From: Bartonella apihabitans
GTDB taxonomy: Bacteria; Pseudomonadota; Alphaproteobacteria; Rhizobiales; Rhizobiaceae
Direction of reading: 5' to 3'
Length of the DNA: 64,000 bases
NCBI RefSeq assembly: GCF_030758755.1
Contig: NZ_CP132387.1
Coordinates: 124,001-188,000 of the forward strand
Below the pieces are notes generated by a model, which was not told the DNA's origin, did no database searches, and was given only the letters and a program-made list of their open reading frames with translations. Positions 48,419 to 58,241 of the stretch are shown piece after piece. The translations under genes and the position numbers were made by a program. How positions within the stretch are numbered: the first letter of the stretch is position 1; each line of letters begins with the position of its first letter.

Positions 48419-49405
48419 TCAGGCTGCCTTTTCCGGATTACCCAAATCTCTTGAAAATATCGAATTGAGCAGTGTCAGAACGTGATCCGGCTTGCGTGAA
48501 GTCATAATTTCCTGCCGTTCTTCACTGCTATAGAAGCCGTTTGCGTGTTTGTTCAAATACCAGTCGAGATGTTTTCGAGCATGACGCACACCGGTATTTT
48601 CGCCATAATAGTCGAGCATCGCGCGATAATGGTCGCAAATATAATGGTCGAGATTCTGACAGAAGGGGTGGCCTGCGATTTCTCCTGCCAACCACGGTGC
48701 ACCATAGCTTGCCCTCCCGATCATGACAGCATCAGCGCCAGAACGAAGAAGGCATTCTTCCGCTTGCTTAAGATTTCCGATATCGCCATTTGCAACCATC
48801 GGAATCGAAATAACATCGCGAACCTTTTTCAAAGCATCCCAATCAGCTTGACCGTTATAAAATTGCATTCTTGTGCGGCCATGCACGGTAATCATGGAAA
48901 TACCGGCTTCTTCAGCCATTTTTGCAAGTTCCGGCGCATTGATTGTTGTTTCATCCCAACCAAGCCGCATTTTGAGCGAAACGGGAATTCTTGCTACTTT
49001 GAGAACCGCTTCGATCAAGGACATGGCAAGTTTCAAGTCGCGCATAAGGGCAGCACCGGAATATCCGCCGATAACCTTTTTAGCTGGACACCCCATATTG
49101 ATATCAATCATATCGGCATGATTATCCTGAACAATTTCGGTTGCTCTTGCCATCCATTCCGGCTCACGACCGGCAAGCTGTACAACATGTTGTGGGAGAC
49201 CCTTGCCATTTATGCGCATCTGGCTTTCAACCGCGCCGGAACATAATTCTGCGCTAGCCACCATTTCCGAAACCACCATGCCGGCACCGGCACACCAACT
49301 TCTTTGGCGGAAAGGCAAATCGCTCACGCCCGACATAGGAGCAAGAAAAACGCGGTTTCTAAACTCGATATTGCCAACTTTGAGAGGAGTGGAAAGAAAG
49401 GTCAA
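48419..49405 (-). CDS. dusB: tRNA-dihydrouridine synthase DusB (NifR3)
   Basis: A 328-residue flavoenzyme reducing uridines in tRNA. FMN-binding [13 protein letters not shown] (about 20-32), the catalytic cysteine in [31 protein letters not shown] and the phosphate-site [10 protein letters not shown] are intact. dusB-ntrB-ntrC is a conserved operon in proteobacteria, where the gene was first named nifR3. ispDF, which often precedes it in related genera, is absent here, and the upstream neighbour is a divergent GST. Confidence 0.95.
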   Translation of the reverse strand: MTFLSTPLKVGNIEFRNRVFLAPMSGVSDLPFRQRSWCAGAGMVVSEMVASAELCSGAVESQMRINGKGLPQHVVQLAGREPEWMARATEIVQDNHADMIDINMGCPAKKVIGGYSGAALMRDLKLAMSLIEAVLKVARIPVSLKMRLGWDETTINAPELAKMAEEAGISMITVHGRTRMQFYNGQADWDALKKVRDVISIPMVANGDIGNLKQAEECLLRSGADAVMIGRASYGAPWLAGEIAGHPFCQNLDHYICDHYRAMLDYYGENTGVRHARKHLDWYLNKHANGFYSSEERQEIMTSRKPDHVLTLLNSIFSRDLGNPEKAA

Positions 49406-49673
49406 TCATTCGTGCCTTTTTGTTGTGCAATTTTAAAAACGCCTAATCTTTTACCATTTTATCAATAAAAGGCAATGCTGCAGGGATAATTTCGCTGTAA
49501 AAATCGACTTCCATTGAGCGGAAGTAACGAGATGAAAAACCGGGGTGTTAAATATAAATTGAAATGCGCAAACGAATTGGACATTGTAAAATGATAAAAG
49601 CTTATTGAAAAAGTCGAAAAGCTGTATCAATTTTGGGCTATAAGACCGCAATATTTTTGAAGGGATAGAGATT

Positions 49674-50276
49674 ATGAAATTGTATTTTGCCCCCGGTGCC
49701 TGTTCACTCTCTCCGCATATCGTAGCGCTGGAAGCCGGAATACCGATCACACTTGAAAAGGTTGACCTGGCCAAAAAGAAAACGGCGAGTGGCAAAGATT
49801 ATTTGACGGTTACTCAAAAAGGCTATGTTCCGGCACTTGAACTTGATGATGGTCGGGTCATTACCGAAGGTCCCGCTATTGTTCAATATCTGGCCGATCT
49901 CAAACCGGAAAAGAATTTGGCCGAAAAGCCGGGCACGTTCGAGCGGGCAAAAGTACAGGAATGGCTGAATTATATTGCGACCGAACTTCACAAAGGTTTT
50001 GGACCGCTTTTCCATCCCGGTTCAGAGGAAGAAAAAAAGGCTGCGAAAACAAAGCTTATCCAGAGGCTTGTCTATGCAGAAAAACAGCTCGAAAATTCCG
50101 AGTTTGTTGCGAGCGACCATTTCACTGTTGCCGATGCCTATCTTTTTACCGTTTTGACATGGTGCAAATTTGTGGGGATTGATCTTCTCGATATGCCGGC
50201 CTTGTCTTCCTATATGGAAAAAATCAATGGCCGCGACAGCGTAAAAAAAGCTTTTGCTGACGAAAAGGCAGCCTGA
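49674..50276 (+). CDS. Beta-class glutathione S-transferase
   Basis: A 200-residue cytosolic GST. MKLYFAPGACSLSPHI is the classic beta-class start, with Cys10 as the catalytic/mixed-disulfide residue. VPALELDD (cis-Pro) and ITEGPAIVQYLAD (glutathione binding) complete the thioredoxin half, and the helical half has the N-capping motif FTVADAYLF. It detoxifies electrophiles and peroxides. GAAGGGATAGAG precedes the ATG. Monocistronic, ended by a hairpin 100 bases downstream. Confidence 0.93.
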   Translation: MKLYFAPGACSLSPHIVALEAGIPITLEKVDLAKKKTASGKDYLTVTQKGYVPALELDDGRVITEGPAIVQYLADLKPEKNLAEKPGTFERAKVQEWLNYIATELHKGFGPLFHPGSEEEKKAAKTKLIQRLVYAEKQLENSEFVASDHFTVADAYLFTVLTWCKFVGIDLLDMPALSSYMEKINGRDSVKKAFADEKAA

Positions 50277-50376
50277 AACACAATTAAAATAGGCGGGAAA
50301 TCATCGCTAAAGCGAATAAATATCCCGCACAATCTATTGAAAGAGTTTTCATTATTGAAAAGTTTTCAAGGGGAAG

Positions 50377-50414
50377 AAAAGCCTGCTTTTGACTGAATGT
50401 CTGGCAGGCTTTTC
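50377..50414 (+). terminator. Probable terminator of the GST gene
   Basis: GAAAAGCCTGC (50377-50387) pairs perfectly with GCAGGCTTTTC (50404-50414) across a 16-nt loop; TTTTCATTT follows on the plus strand. Confidence 0.6.
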
Positions 50415-50750
50415 ATTTGGCAAATTTGAAGTTTCCATAATATCCTGTTTCATAAAAAATTTATGGAATGCTCCGCACGAACGTTCGTCCGATTTTAAAA
50501 ATTATTCAAAGACGGTATTATTGCTTAATTGCTGTTGCTCTGCCCTCAGAACCGGACGAGGTAGTTCCGGTTCAGTAATTGCGGGGACAAGTCATAAAGT
50601 TTTCACGCAATTAGCACATTTCGTTAGTGCACTCCTCGGCTGTTTGTTGCCATTATCTCTGCAGCCAATGATGAATGAGCGACTTTTTCCGGTATGAAAT
50701 GAAGTTTCCTCTTGAACTCGGAGTCTTTCCCGTTATATTGCAGCCTCGCT
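50415..50750. other. Intergenic region before tRNA-Ser(GGA)
   Basis: About 335 bases, no gene supported. It contains a 12-bp palindrome ACGAACGTTCGT at 50477-50488 of unknown meaning. The tRNA promoter should lie in the last 60 bases. Confidence 0.4.
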
Positions 50751-50840
50751 GGAGAGGTGGCCGAGTGGTTGAAGGCGCACGCCTGGAACGCGTGTATACG
50801 GGCAACCGTATCAAGGGTTCGAATCCCTTTCTCTCCGCCA
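50751..50840 (+). tRNA. tRNA-Ser(GGA)
   Basis: A 90-nt plus-strand cloverleaf. Acceptor GGAGAGG pairs with the CTCTCC region before G-CCA. The D arm has TGGCCGAGTGGTTGAAGGC, the anticodon loop reads CTGGAAC (anticodon GGA), a long variable arm follows and the T arm has GGTTCGAATCC. CCA is encoded. Confidence 0.95.
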
Positions 50841-51064
50841 TTAGGACATTATAATTATACGATGTTCCTTTTTATCCCACACAATACAGCGAGATTTCAA
50901 AGGGTTAGATTCCGTCTTTTTCTTAAGAGATTTATTTTCTGTTATTATTTGAAAATTTCCTGCACTTTTCCTCTGTTTGCGTTTTTCGGTGGTGAGGGGC
51001 GATATTTTTTACGGCTGTTGTCAGACTAACGCTCACCCGTTTCAAAAGAGCGGGGATAGCCATT

Positions 51065-51775
51065 TTTATACAAGTGACAAATTATATCATTCATGAAGAG
51101 GTGTCGTTCGTTTTTGCTTGTATGTTTGTCTGGTGATGAGATGCCTTTCGTGATTAAAATAATTGTTAATTCGTCCGTGTATATCGATAAAATCTTCATA
51201 AATGAGGCTTTCAAACTTTTAAAATGCTCGTTCTCGTCACCGAAAGATTAGATGAGAATTCTTACATCAATTATTGAGACGGCGGCCTGTTTCTTGACGA
51301 TCTTCTATGCCAATATTCCGGAATGCTGCTTTAGATGATGCAGGCCGATTTGTATTATAACTTCACTTAACCCGTTTTCTTTCATAGTTTTTGATAAATT
51401 CCAAGGCAGTCTTCTTATTTCGACGCCTGAAAACATAACATTCAAGAACTTCGCCTTCATGTTCAACTGCTTGCTATAGATAATGTTGAACACCGTTGAT
51501 CTTGACGAAGACTTTATTCAAACGACATTGCCAATTCGGGTGTTGGTTCTTGCATTTCTTTCTTATTGAACGAGCTATTCATCTGGCAAAAGAGAAAACT
51601 GATAACGCGCAGTTTTAATGAAAGTATCTATATCTCAATTGTCGAATATATCTTCAACTTGGCGAAATAGGAGTTGATATAGAAAGTAAAAAAATACAGT
51701 AAAACGAACGATTTTTGTATTAAGTTTAGAAATATTTTAATGTATCTATAGCATTCATGGCGTAAAAATATAATT
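51065..51775 (-). mobile_element. IS6-family insertion sequence remnant, copy B
   Basis: On the minus strand the broken transposase shows RQVEDIFDN-stop-DIDTFIKTARY, then KVFVKINGVQHYL-stop-QAVEHEGEVLECYV and RRRNKKTALEFI, the order of an IS6/IS26-type enzyme with several stops. It shares its full length with copy A, from TTTATACAAGTG to the GGCGTAAAAA edge. Its transposase 5' end faces the autotransporter gene. The stretch 50841-51064 before it is empty. Confidence 0.78.
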
Positions 51776-51931
51776 AATAATCGTATTAAAAAAGTTATCC
51801 GGTTAATTAAATATGTTTGAAATACAAATTTAATATTAATATTATTATAGAATCACTTGATTATTAAAAAATGATATTGTAGAAGCCAAAAAAATTAATA
51901 GTTAAAAACTTATCTTTTTTAAGGATATAAT

Positions 51932-54883
51932 ATGAAAAACTTGACCTCAATGGCCATGCTTTTATGTGGAGTTAGCTCGTTTACTGTGTCGGCATACGCG
52001 GATATTATCGAAGATTTAACTGGTAAATGTAGCCCTTATAATTGTGTATGGAGTGATGACGAAGTTGAACAAACGATCGGAACAGAAAAAACTTATGGTC
52101 GTATGTTTATAGGAAGTGGAACATACAGCCTTTCTGGACCGGATACTGTTTTAAATATAAAAATAAATGAAGGTGCACCGGCATATCTACGTCAGGGAAG
52201 CCTATATGTCGGTAATCCGGAAGGTAGTTACAATACTCACTCCTCATTAATTATAAATGATCATGCGAAAGTTAATTTGGATTATAGTCTTTATATCGGG
52301 GGCGACCAAGGAAGTGACTCGAGTTCCACGGTAGTTTTAGATGGTGGTTCAACCTTAAGCGCCGGATCTGTAATGAATGCAGGTGGGGCGGGAACTGCTA
52401 GTCTCGTGGTTAAAGGTGCCAGCGTCATTAATGTGCTTCAAAAACAAAATGTTTCGAATGGAAATTTTTATAATGGAGTGTCAGCGTTCGGAACGACTAC
52501 GATTTCAGGCGAAGGTTCTCAAATTAACGTCGATGGTCTGTTTTATGCAAGCACCAACGCAGAAGGAATATTTAATATTGAGAATAATGGTGAGTTAAAT
52601 ACCAAAGGTGTTTCTTCTGTCGGTGAAGAACATTATGGACAAGTGAATATCATTGGGGGGCGCTGGAATAGTTCTTCGACAGTTAATTTATACAAAAGTG
52701 GTGAAATAAATATCTCTGATGGGGGTATTCTGACCACAAATATATTTAGTATGTCTGGTGAAGGGGAAAACGCAGGCCGGACAACAACGATTTCTCTTGC
52801 TAGAGGCGGGAAATTTAATATTTTAAATGATATTACGACATATTATACAGACGCGAATACCTTACTGAAAATTGCTAGCGGTTCTACAATGGATGTGAAC
52901 GGTAAGTTCAATGTTGGTGGGGTTGGAGCTTCAAGATCTGAAAACACTACGCAGCATCATGATATTGTTGTCGATGGCGACGGTTCGTTATTAACGGTCA
53001 AAAGTCTCTCCTTAGCTCCCGATGGAGGCAAGACAAACTTTACTCTATCCAATAACGGAAGATTGAAAAGCTCCGGGGATATTCTTTTAACCGATACCAA
53101 TGTCAATTCTACTGCGACATTAAATATTGGTGCAGCGGCTGGTAAGACTGCTGCTGCAGCCGGTGTTGTCGATGCAACAAATATTCGAGTTGGTAGTGGT
53201 ACTTCTACAATCAACTTTAATCACACTTCAACAGATTATAATTTTTCAAGCGCAATCACTGAAGCAACAAGTGGTGCAACCAATGGCACGATCAATCAAA
53301 TTGCCGGCCATACAAGATTAACGGCTGACAGTAGCGGTTTTGGTGGTCAAACAAATGTTGCAGGTGGTTCACTTATTGTTAATGGTTCTCTTGGTGGCAA
53401 TTTGTCTGTTGATACAGCTGGTATACTCGAAGGCCTTGGAAACGTCGGTAATGTGACAAATGCCGGTATTGTTTCGCCCGGTGATGGTAAAGCCAATATC
53501 GGTACATTAAAAATTAACGGCAATTACGTTGGTAATGGTGGCTCATTACTGCTTGATACTGTTCTTGGTAATAGCCATTCACTTATAGACCAGCTGATGA
53601 TTACAGGTGATGCTTCTGGTACGACATCCGTCACAGTAACAAATCGTGGTGGTCTTGGTGCTTTGACAACCGGTAATGGCATCGAGGTTATCACTGTTGG
53701 GGGCACTTCTACCGCGGATGCTTTTGCTCTGAAAAGTGATTATCAGTTTGAAGGGCAAAATGCTGTTGTTGGAGGGGCTTATGCTTACTCGCTCTATCAT
53801 GGGATTGGAAGTGACGGCAGTTGGTACTTGCGTACGCTTGATACAACCTATTTCCCTTCGATAATTTCAGGGAATCCGACACATCCTTCAAGTCCTGTTT
53901 ATCAACCAGGCGTACCTTTATATGAAGTTTACCCACAAGTTCTTCAACAAATGAATAAGCTTGGTACACTGGAACAGCGTGTTGGTAATCGTACATGGCT
54001 TGAACAACATGAAAATGGTGTTGATGCAGCCGGATTGACAGAAGGTCGTGGTTTTTGGATGAAGGTTGAAGTCTCGGCAAGCCATATCAATTCGGATAAA
54101 AGCAAAACCAATGCGAACTATGATTTAAACATTGTTAAAACACAGCTTGGCTTGGACTTTGAAGCTATTGAAAATACACAAGGCACATTTATTGGTGGTG
54201 TGTACTTCCAATATGGCCATGCTAAAGGCGATATCTCGTCACGTTTTGGCGAAGGTGATATCAAAGCAGATGGTTATGGCCTTGGTGGAACATTAACATG
54301 GTACGACAATAATGGCTTTTATGTTGATAGTGTTGCACAAGCTATGTGGTATAAGTCGGATATTGATTCCGATACGCTTGATCGTCGTGAGATTGATGAC
54401 AATAAGGGGACTGGCTATTCATTGAGCGTTGAAGCAGGAAAAAAGATTGCTGTTGCCAATGGCTGGAATGTAACACCACAGGCACAATTATCATATAGTT
54501 CGGTTGATTTTGATAGTTTCCATGATGTTTACAAGGCGCGAGTTAGCCGTAACGATGGTGACGCTTTAACAGGTCGCCTCGGTGTTGCCTTTGATCGCGA
54601 GAAGGCATGGAAATCAGCTGCCGGTGATGTGCGTCGTTTAAAAGTTTATGGTATTGCAAATCTTTACTATGAGTTTCTGGATGGAACACAGGTGGAAGTT
54701 ACGGGCGTCAAGTTCCGCAACCAACCGGATCGTTTCTGGGGAGGTTTAGGAGCTGGTCTTTCCCACGACTGGAAAGATGACAAATACTCGCTCTATGGTG
54801 AGGTTGCTGCACGTTCAAGCTTTAATGACTTTGGTAACAGCTACTCACTTAATGGAACGGTGGGCTTTAGAGCCAAGTTCTAA
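51932..54883 (+). CDS. Autotransporter (type Va) adhesin-like outer-membrane protein
   Basis: A 983-residue surface protein. The signal peptide (1-23) ends SAYA. The passenger (about 25-690) is rich in Gly, Ser, Thr and Asn with short beta-helix-like repeats such as LIINDHAKVNLDYSLYIGG, TVVLDGGSTLSAGS and FNIENNGELNT. GQTNVAGGSLIVNGSLGGN is a PATR-type repeat. The stretch GNGIEVITVGG through GSWYLRT resembles the autochaperone of pertactin-like proteins. The C-terminal ~290 residues form the 12-strand translocator, ending GFRAKF. No protease triad is seen. It likely acts in attachment to host or surface. It is flanked by inverted IS6 remnants. Confidence 0.9.
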   Translation: MKNLTSMAMLLCGVSSFTVSAYADIIEDLTGKCSPYNCVWSDDEVEQTIGTEKTYGRMFIGSGTYSLSGPDTVLNIKINEGAPAYLRQGSLYVGNPEGSYNTHSSLIINDHAKVNLDYSLYIGGDQGSDSSSTVVLDGGSTLSAGSVMNAGGAGTASLVVKGASVINVLQKQNVSNGNFYNGVSAFGTTTISGEGSQINVDGLFYASTNAEGIFNIENNGELNTKGVSSVGEEHYGQVNIIGGRWNSSSTVNLYKSGEINISDGGILTTNIFSMSGEGENAGRTTTISLARGGKFNILNDITTYYTDANTLLKIASGSTMDVNGKFNVGGVGASRSENTTQHHDIVVDGDGSLLTVKSLSLAPDGGKTNFTLSNNGRLKSSGDILLTDTNVNSTATLNIGAAAGKTAAAAGVVDATNIRVGSGTSTINFNHTSTDYNFSSAITEATSGATNGTINQIAGHTRLTADSSGFGGQTNVAGGSLIVNGSLGGNLSVDTAGILEGLGNVGNVTNAGIVSPGDGKANIGTLKINGNYVGNGGSLLLDTVLGNSHSLIDQLMITGDASGTTSVTVTNRGGLGALTTGNGIEVITVGGTSTADAFALKSDYQFEGQNAVVGGAYAYSLYHGIGSDGSWYLRTLDTTYFPSIISGNPTHPSSPVYQPGVPLYEVYPQVLQQMNKLGTLEQRVGNRTWLEQHENGVDAAGLTEGRGFWMKVEVSASHINSDKSKTNANYDLNIVKTQLGLDFEAIENTQGTFIGGVYFQYGHAKGDISSRFGEGDIKADGYGLGGTLTWYDNNGFYVDSVAQAMWYKSDIDSDTLDRREIDDNKGTGYSLSVEAGKKIAVANGWNVTPQAQLSYSSVDFDSFHDVYKARVSRNDGDALTGRLGVAFDREKAWKSAAGDVRRLKVYGIANLYYEFLDGTQVEVTGVKFRNQPDRFWGGLGAGLSHDWKDDKYSLYGEVAARSSFNDFGNSYSLNGTVGFRAKF

Positions 54884-54931
54884 ACGACCTTTATAAATAA
54901 AGGGCATTGTCAGAGTAACTTTTAAATTTGA

Positions 54932-55313
54932 TCATGGCGTGATGTTTTTACGCCATGAGTACGATAAATCCATTCAAATATTTCAAAACTTAACCCGAAA
55001 AGCATTCGTTTTTGCCGTATTTTTTACGTTCTATACCAACTCCGCTTTCGCCAAGTTGAAGATATATTACATGATTGAGGTATAGAGATTTTCCTTGAAA
55101 CTGTGCGTTATCAGTTTTCATCTTTTGCCAGATGAATAGCTTGTTCAATACGAAAGAAACGTAAAAACCAACACACGAATTGGTAGTGGCGTTTGGATGA
55201 AATCTTCGTCGAGATTAATGGTGTTCGACATTATCTATGGCGAGCAGTTGATCATAAAGGCGAAGTTTCTGAATTTATATTTCCGGGCGTCGTAAAAAGA
55301 AAACTGCGTTAGA
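54932..55313 (+). mobile_element. IS6-family insertion sequence remnant, copy C (5' part only)
   Basis: Plus-strand fragment starting with hairpin TCATGGCGT (54932-54940)/ACGCCATGA (54950-54958). It then reads RFRQVEDILHD-stop-GIEIFLETVRYQF and a catalytic region VEINGVRHYLWRAVDHKGEVSEF. It is the inverted counterpart of copy B and stops before the transposase C-terminal half. The hairpin may also end transcription of the autotransporter gene just upstream. Confidence 0.75.
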
Positions 55314-55345
55314 AAATTTATCTCGTTGGGGGATGTGGAATAACA

Positions 55346-56754
55346 TCAATAGATAAATCGTTCTTTTTTCATAATTTTACCAATTCCTTTTGTGTCGACA
55401 CCTATCTCTTTCAATATTGCGAGATGGGAGATCATTTTAATAATGTTTACGGCGCGTAAAAGCTCGTAACCGGTCAAGACATTTTCTGACTTATCGGGGC
55501 GATGGGCATAATAATTTCTTGTCTCAACCAGTTTGTTTATAATATCGGTTTTCTTGATAGCAGGAAATGTATCGTTAAGTTCTTCGGAAAATATATCCCA
55601 ATAAGATTTTAACCGCGTTCTAAGTCCAGGTTCATTTATGTGAGCAAGCATGCCTTTGATACGGTCACAAATATCCTTAGGGACATCCGCTTGTCGCAAT
55701 GTGCTGTATATTTTGTCGGTATTTATGTCTTTTCGTTTCTCCGAAGAAACAGTTTTTCGGTGCAGTGCTTCAATAGCTTGTATAAAAAACTGGAACTGCA
55801 AAGAGAGATTCAATTGCCTAAGTTCGAGGCCTTGATAATGGAGATTAACAGCTAATTTAATATTTTCTTCGATTGCGAGCCATTTATCAAGAAGCGGTGA
55901 CAATTCGGAAATATTATTCAAATGGACAATGGAATTCGATGGCTTTTTAGAGCGCAGTATTTTTCTGAAACCGTATACGTCGACTGTTGCCGGTATACCG
56001 TTGTCATTGATATGCATGGAAATGCTATTGATATCAAGAATGCGTCCGAAAAGGAACGAAAAAAACTTTCGGACACTATAAATTTTATCCAAAGCAAAAT
56101 TGAAATCGACGGGCTTCGCAAAATGTAAAATAATGGGATAACTAAAGGTTCTCAATAGTTCGTTGCGTGATAACTTTTTTCGAGATAAAGATTGCTGAAG
56201 TTCCAACTTCATATTGCAACTTGGACAATTGATTAAGACAGGTTTTGAAGGATAATAGGTTGAAGTGATGCCTTTAGCCTTACCGGAAGGATCAACATCA
56301 ATATCATCTTCAAACTTTGGCCAATTGTGAATTTTATCAATATCTTCAATATCAATTTCCCAATTATCCGAACGTATTTCGTCGAAATTTTCGAAGTTTG
56401 CTCCTTTAAATGCAAAGCTTATATGAAATCTTGTGTCGGATGGGCCTGAAAAATCGAAATTCGCATTTTCTTCATGAAGTTTATACAATGAAAACAAGCT
56501 GGTGGATGAACCGATGGATGATTTGAAATTCAGTAATTCAATTTCGCTCGGAGCCACCGATTTTGGTCAATCACTTTTGAATAGATCTTTTTCATTGATA
56601 ATCAGCAGTCCCGATATGTTAATGGAAATTTTTTCGTCGGTTAGATGGAGTGCGGCAGGAAATTCTTTTCCATCAAATATTACACCACCCATATGTTCTT
56701 CTTTGACCAATTTTGAAATTCCTTTATTTGAAAATCGTTATTTACTTCAAACAT
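55346..56754 (-). pseudogene. ApeA-type HEPN-domain protein, putative anti-phage factor (disrupted N-terminus)
   Basis: The C-terminal 403 codons are open (from 56557) and end in a HEPN domain with the ribonuclease motif R-x4-H in VETRNYYAHRPD. The middle shows INCPSCNMKLEL and a beta-rich part like the ApeA N-terminal domain. The true start seems to be ATG 56754 (MFEVNNDFQIK). One missing A near 56723-56726 shifts the frame to LVKEEHMGGVIFDGKEFPAAL, and a TGA at 56567-56569 stands where a sense codon is expected (FKSD-stop-PKSVAPSE). A shortened protein from GTG 56557 would keep the HEPN domain. ApeA proteins are HEPN-based phage-defence factors. Confidence 0.72.
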
Positions 56755-56892
56755 ATGACATGATCCTAGCATAGTAGGAATATTGACATCAAAATTTAAA
56801 GAAAAATCGTAGGTTATATTACACCACATTGGTCAATGAAGATTTATGAATAGAGCATTTTTTCGTTAGAAAATTTTCACTTGAAGCGTTAC

Positions 56893-58128
56893 TTAGAACA
56901 GAAAAAACACTCCTGCACAGACAAGTGTCATAACACCCCAAACACCTGTCCAGGATGTTGCGTGTAGTATCCACGGAATAATTGTCGGGGTTGCAAATAA
57001 TATAAAGAAGGTTGCAGTGTTTGCCATTGCCATAGCGGTTGCAACGCTTTTCGGGCCTGCCATTGTTGCCAATTCGGTCATGCCGACACCTTGCCATGAT
57101 AATATAAAGACGCCGGCAACGAGAACAGCGGTGATGAGCGCCCACGTGAGATGTGTCGATGGAATTTCGCCATAGAAAAAGGTAAGCAGCGTAAGGATAA
57201 AAAACGCGATCCCACTTAATATCGTTACCGTTTTTAGAAAGCCTACGCGATTGTTTTTCTTGTCGGTATAATAGCCGCCGGAAATACGTGTGAAACCGGC
57301 ACTTATCTGGATAAAGAACAGTATCGCGCTGATATATTCAATATTGATATGGGCAAAGTCATGTAAGAAAAGCATTGTAAAAGTCATCAACGCAAATTGC
57401 GGTGCGCACAAAAGGCCAATAGCTACGACAATACGCCATATGGCCAACTGTTTGAAAACATGGGTAGCAGTTTCTTTCTCGGCTGGTTTTGTTGTCTCGA
57501 TACCCTTGTTCTGGTCAATATCAACAACCCAAAGATAAGTTAAAAAGGCAAAGAGAATGCAAAACAAGGCCGAGATATAAAGTGACCAGACAAAACTCGA
57601 TTTATAGGAAATCAATGGGAAAAACACCGCTCCCAAGGCGTAACCGAGTGGAACAGCCGTCTGTCTGACACCCATAGCAAATCCACGTTCATCTTTGTCG
57701 AACCATTGCATAATAGCTCGTCCACTCGAACCGTTCAGACTGCCGCCTGAAAGACCGATAATGAGTAGTCCGATGAATAATGTTACCGGTGCATAAACAA
57801 TCGGAACAGCATTTATTAAAATAGCGGTTACGGCGAGAACAAATGCGGTTGTCGTCAAACCGGTTATAAGAATAGGGCGGTCGCCAAGCCGGTCGGTCAG
57901 CATTCCCCAGGGAACTTCACCCAAAGCTATGCCTATGCCGACAATTCCCATAAGCATGCCTAAAACCGGTGTCGAGATCTGATAATCATCCCGTAAAAGG
58001 AGAGCTGTGGCCGGAACACCGCCAATTACAAATGTAAAACATGTATTCGCCAAAGCACATGTAAACAGCACTTTCCATTTATGACCGTTTGAATGGACCC
58101 CGTCGTTTATGAAAGCTTTTTCACTCAT
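56893..58128 (-). CDS. MFS transporter
   Basis: An inner-membrane carrier of 411 residues with 12 predicted helices. The family signature between helices 2 and 3 reads GEVPWGMLTDRLGDRP, and ARPSLSGGSLNGSSG-type glycine stretches (GLSGGSLNGSSGRAIMQW) follow. An ISGGYYTDKKNNRVG loop marks the second half. Resembles the cyanate/NNP-like or YbfB group, but the substrate cannot be told. It is divergent from a LysR regulator (start 58242), which probably controls it. Confidence 0.85.
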   Translation of the reverse strand: MSEKAFINDGVHSNGHKWKVLFTCALANTCFTFVIGGVPATALLLRDDYQISTPVLGMLMGIVGIGIALGEVPWGMLTDRLGDRPILITGLTTTAFVLAVTAILINAVPIVYAPVTLFIGLLIIGLSGGSLNGSSGRAIMQWFDKDERGFAMGVRQTAVPLGYALGAVFFPLISYKSSFVWSLYISALFCILFAFLTYLWVVDIDQNKGIETTKPAEKETATHVFKQLAIWRIVVAIGLLCAPQFALMTFTMLFLHDFAHINIEYISAILFFIQISAGFTRISGGYYTDKKNNRVGFLKTVTILSGIAFFILTLLTFFYGEIPSTHLTWALITAVLVAGVFILSWQGVGMTELATMAGPKSVATAMAMANTATFFILFATPTIIPWILHATSWTGVWGVMTLVCAGVFFLF

Positions 58129-58241
58129 TATTCAGCTCCGCTTTTTTCAGTTGTGAAATGCGTAGCATTGAATTAATTATAAATATAACAGGATTTTTTT
58201 ATAAAATAATTCGATTTTTCCGAATTATAGAAAGGCGACCG

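Noticed and set aside
48545-49246. 233-codon plus-strand frame
   Set aside because: Antisense to dusB, whose protein is unmistakable.
50477-50488. ACGAACGTTCGT as a LexA/SOS box
   Set aside because: Spacing does not fit the alphaproteobacterial GTTC-N7-GTTC site and no SOS gene is adjacent.
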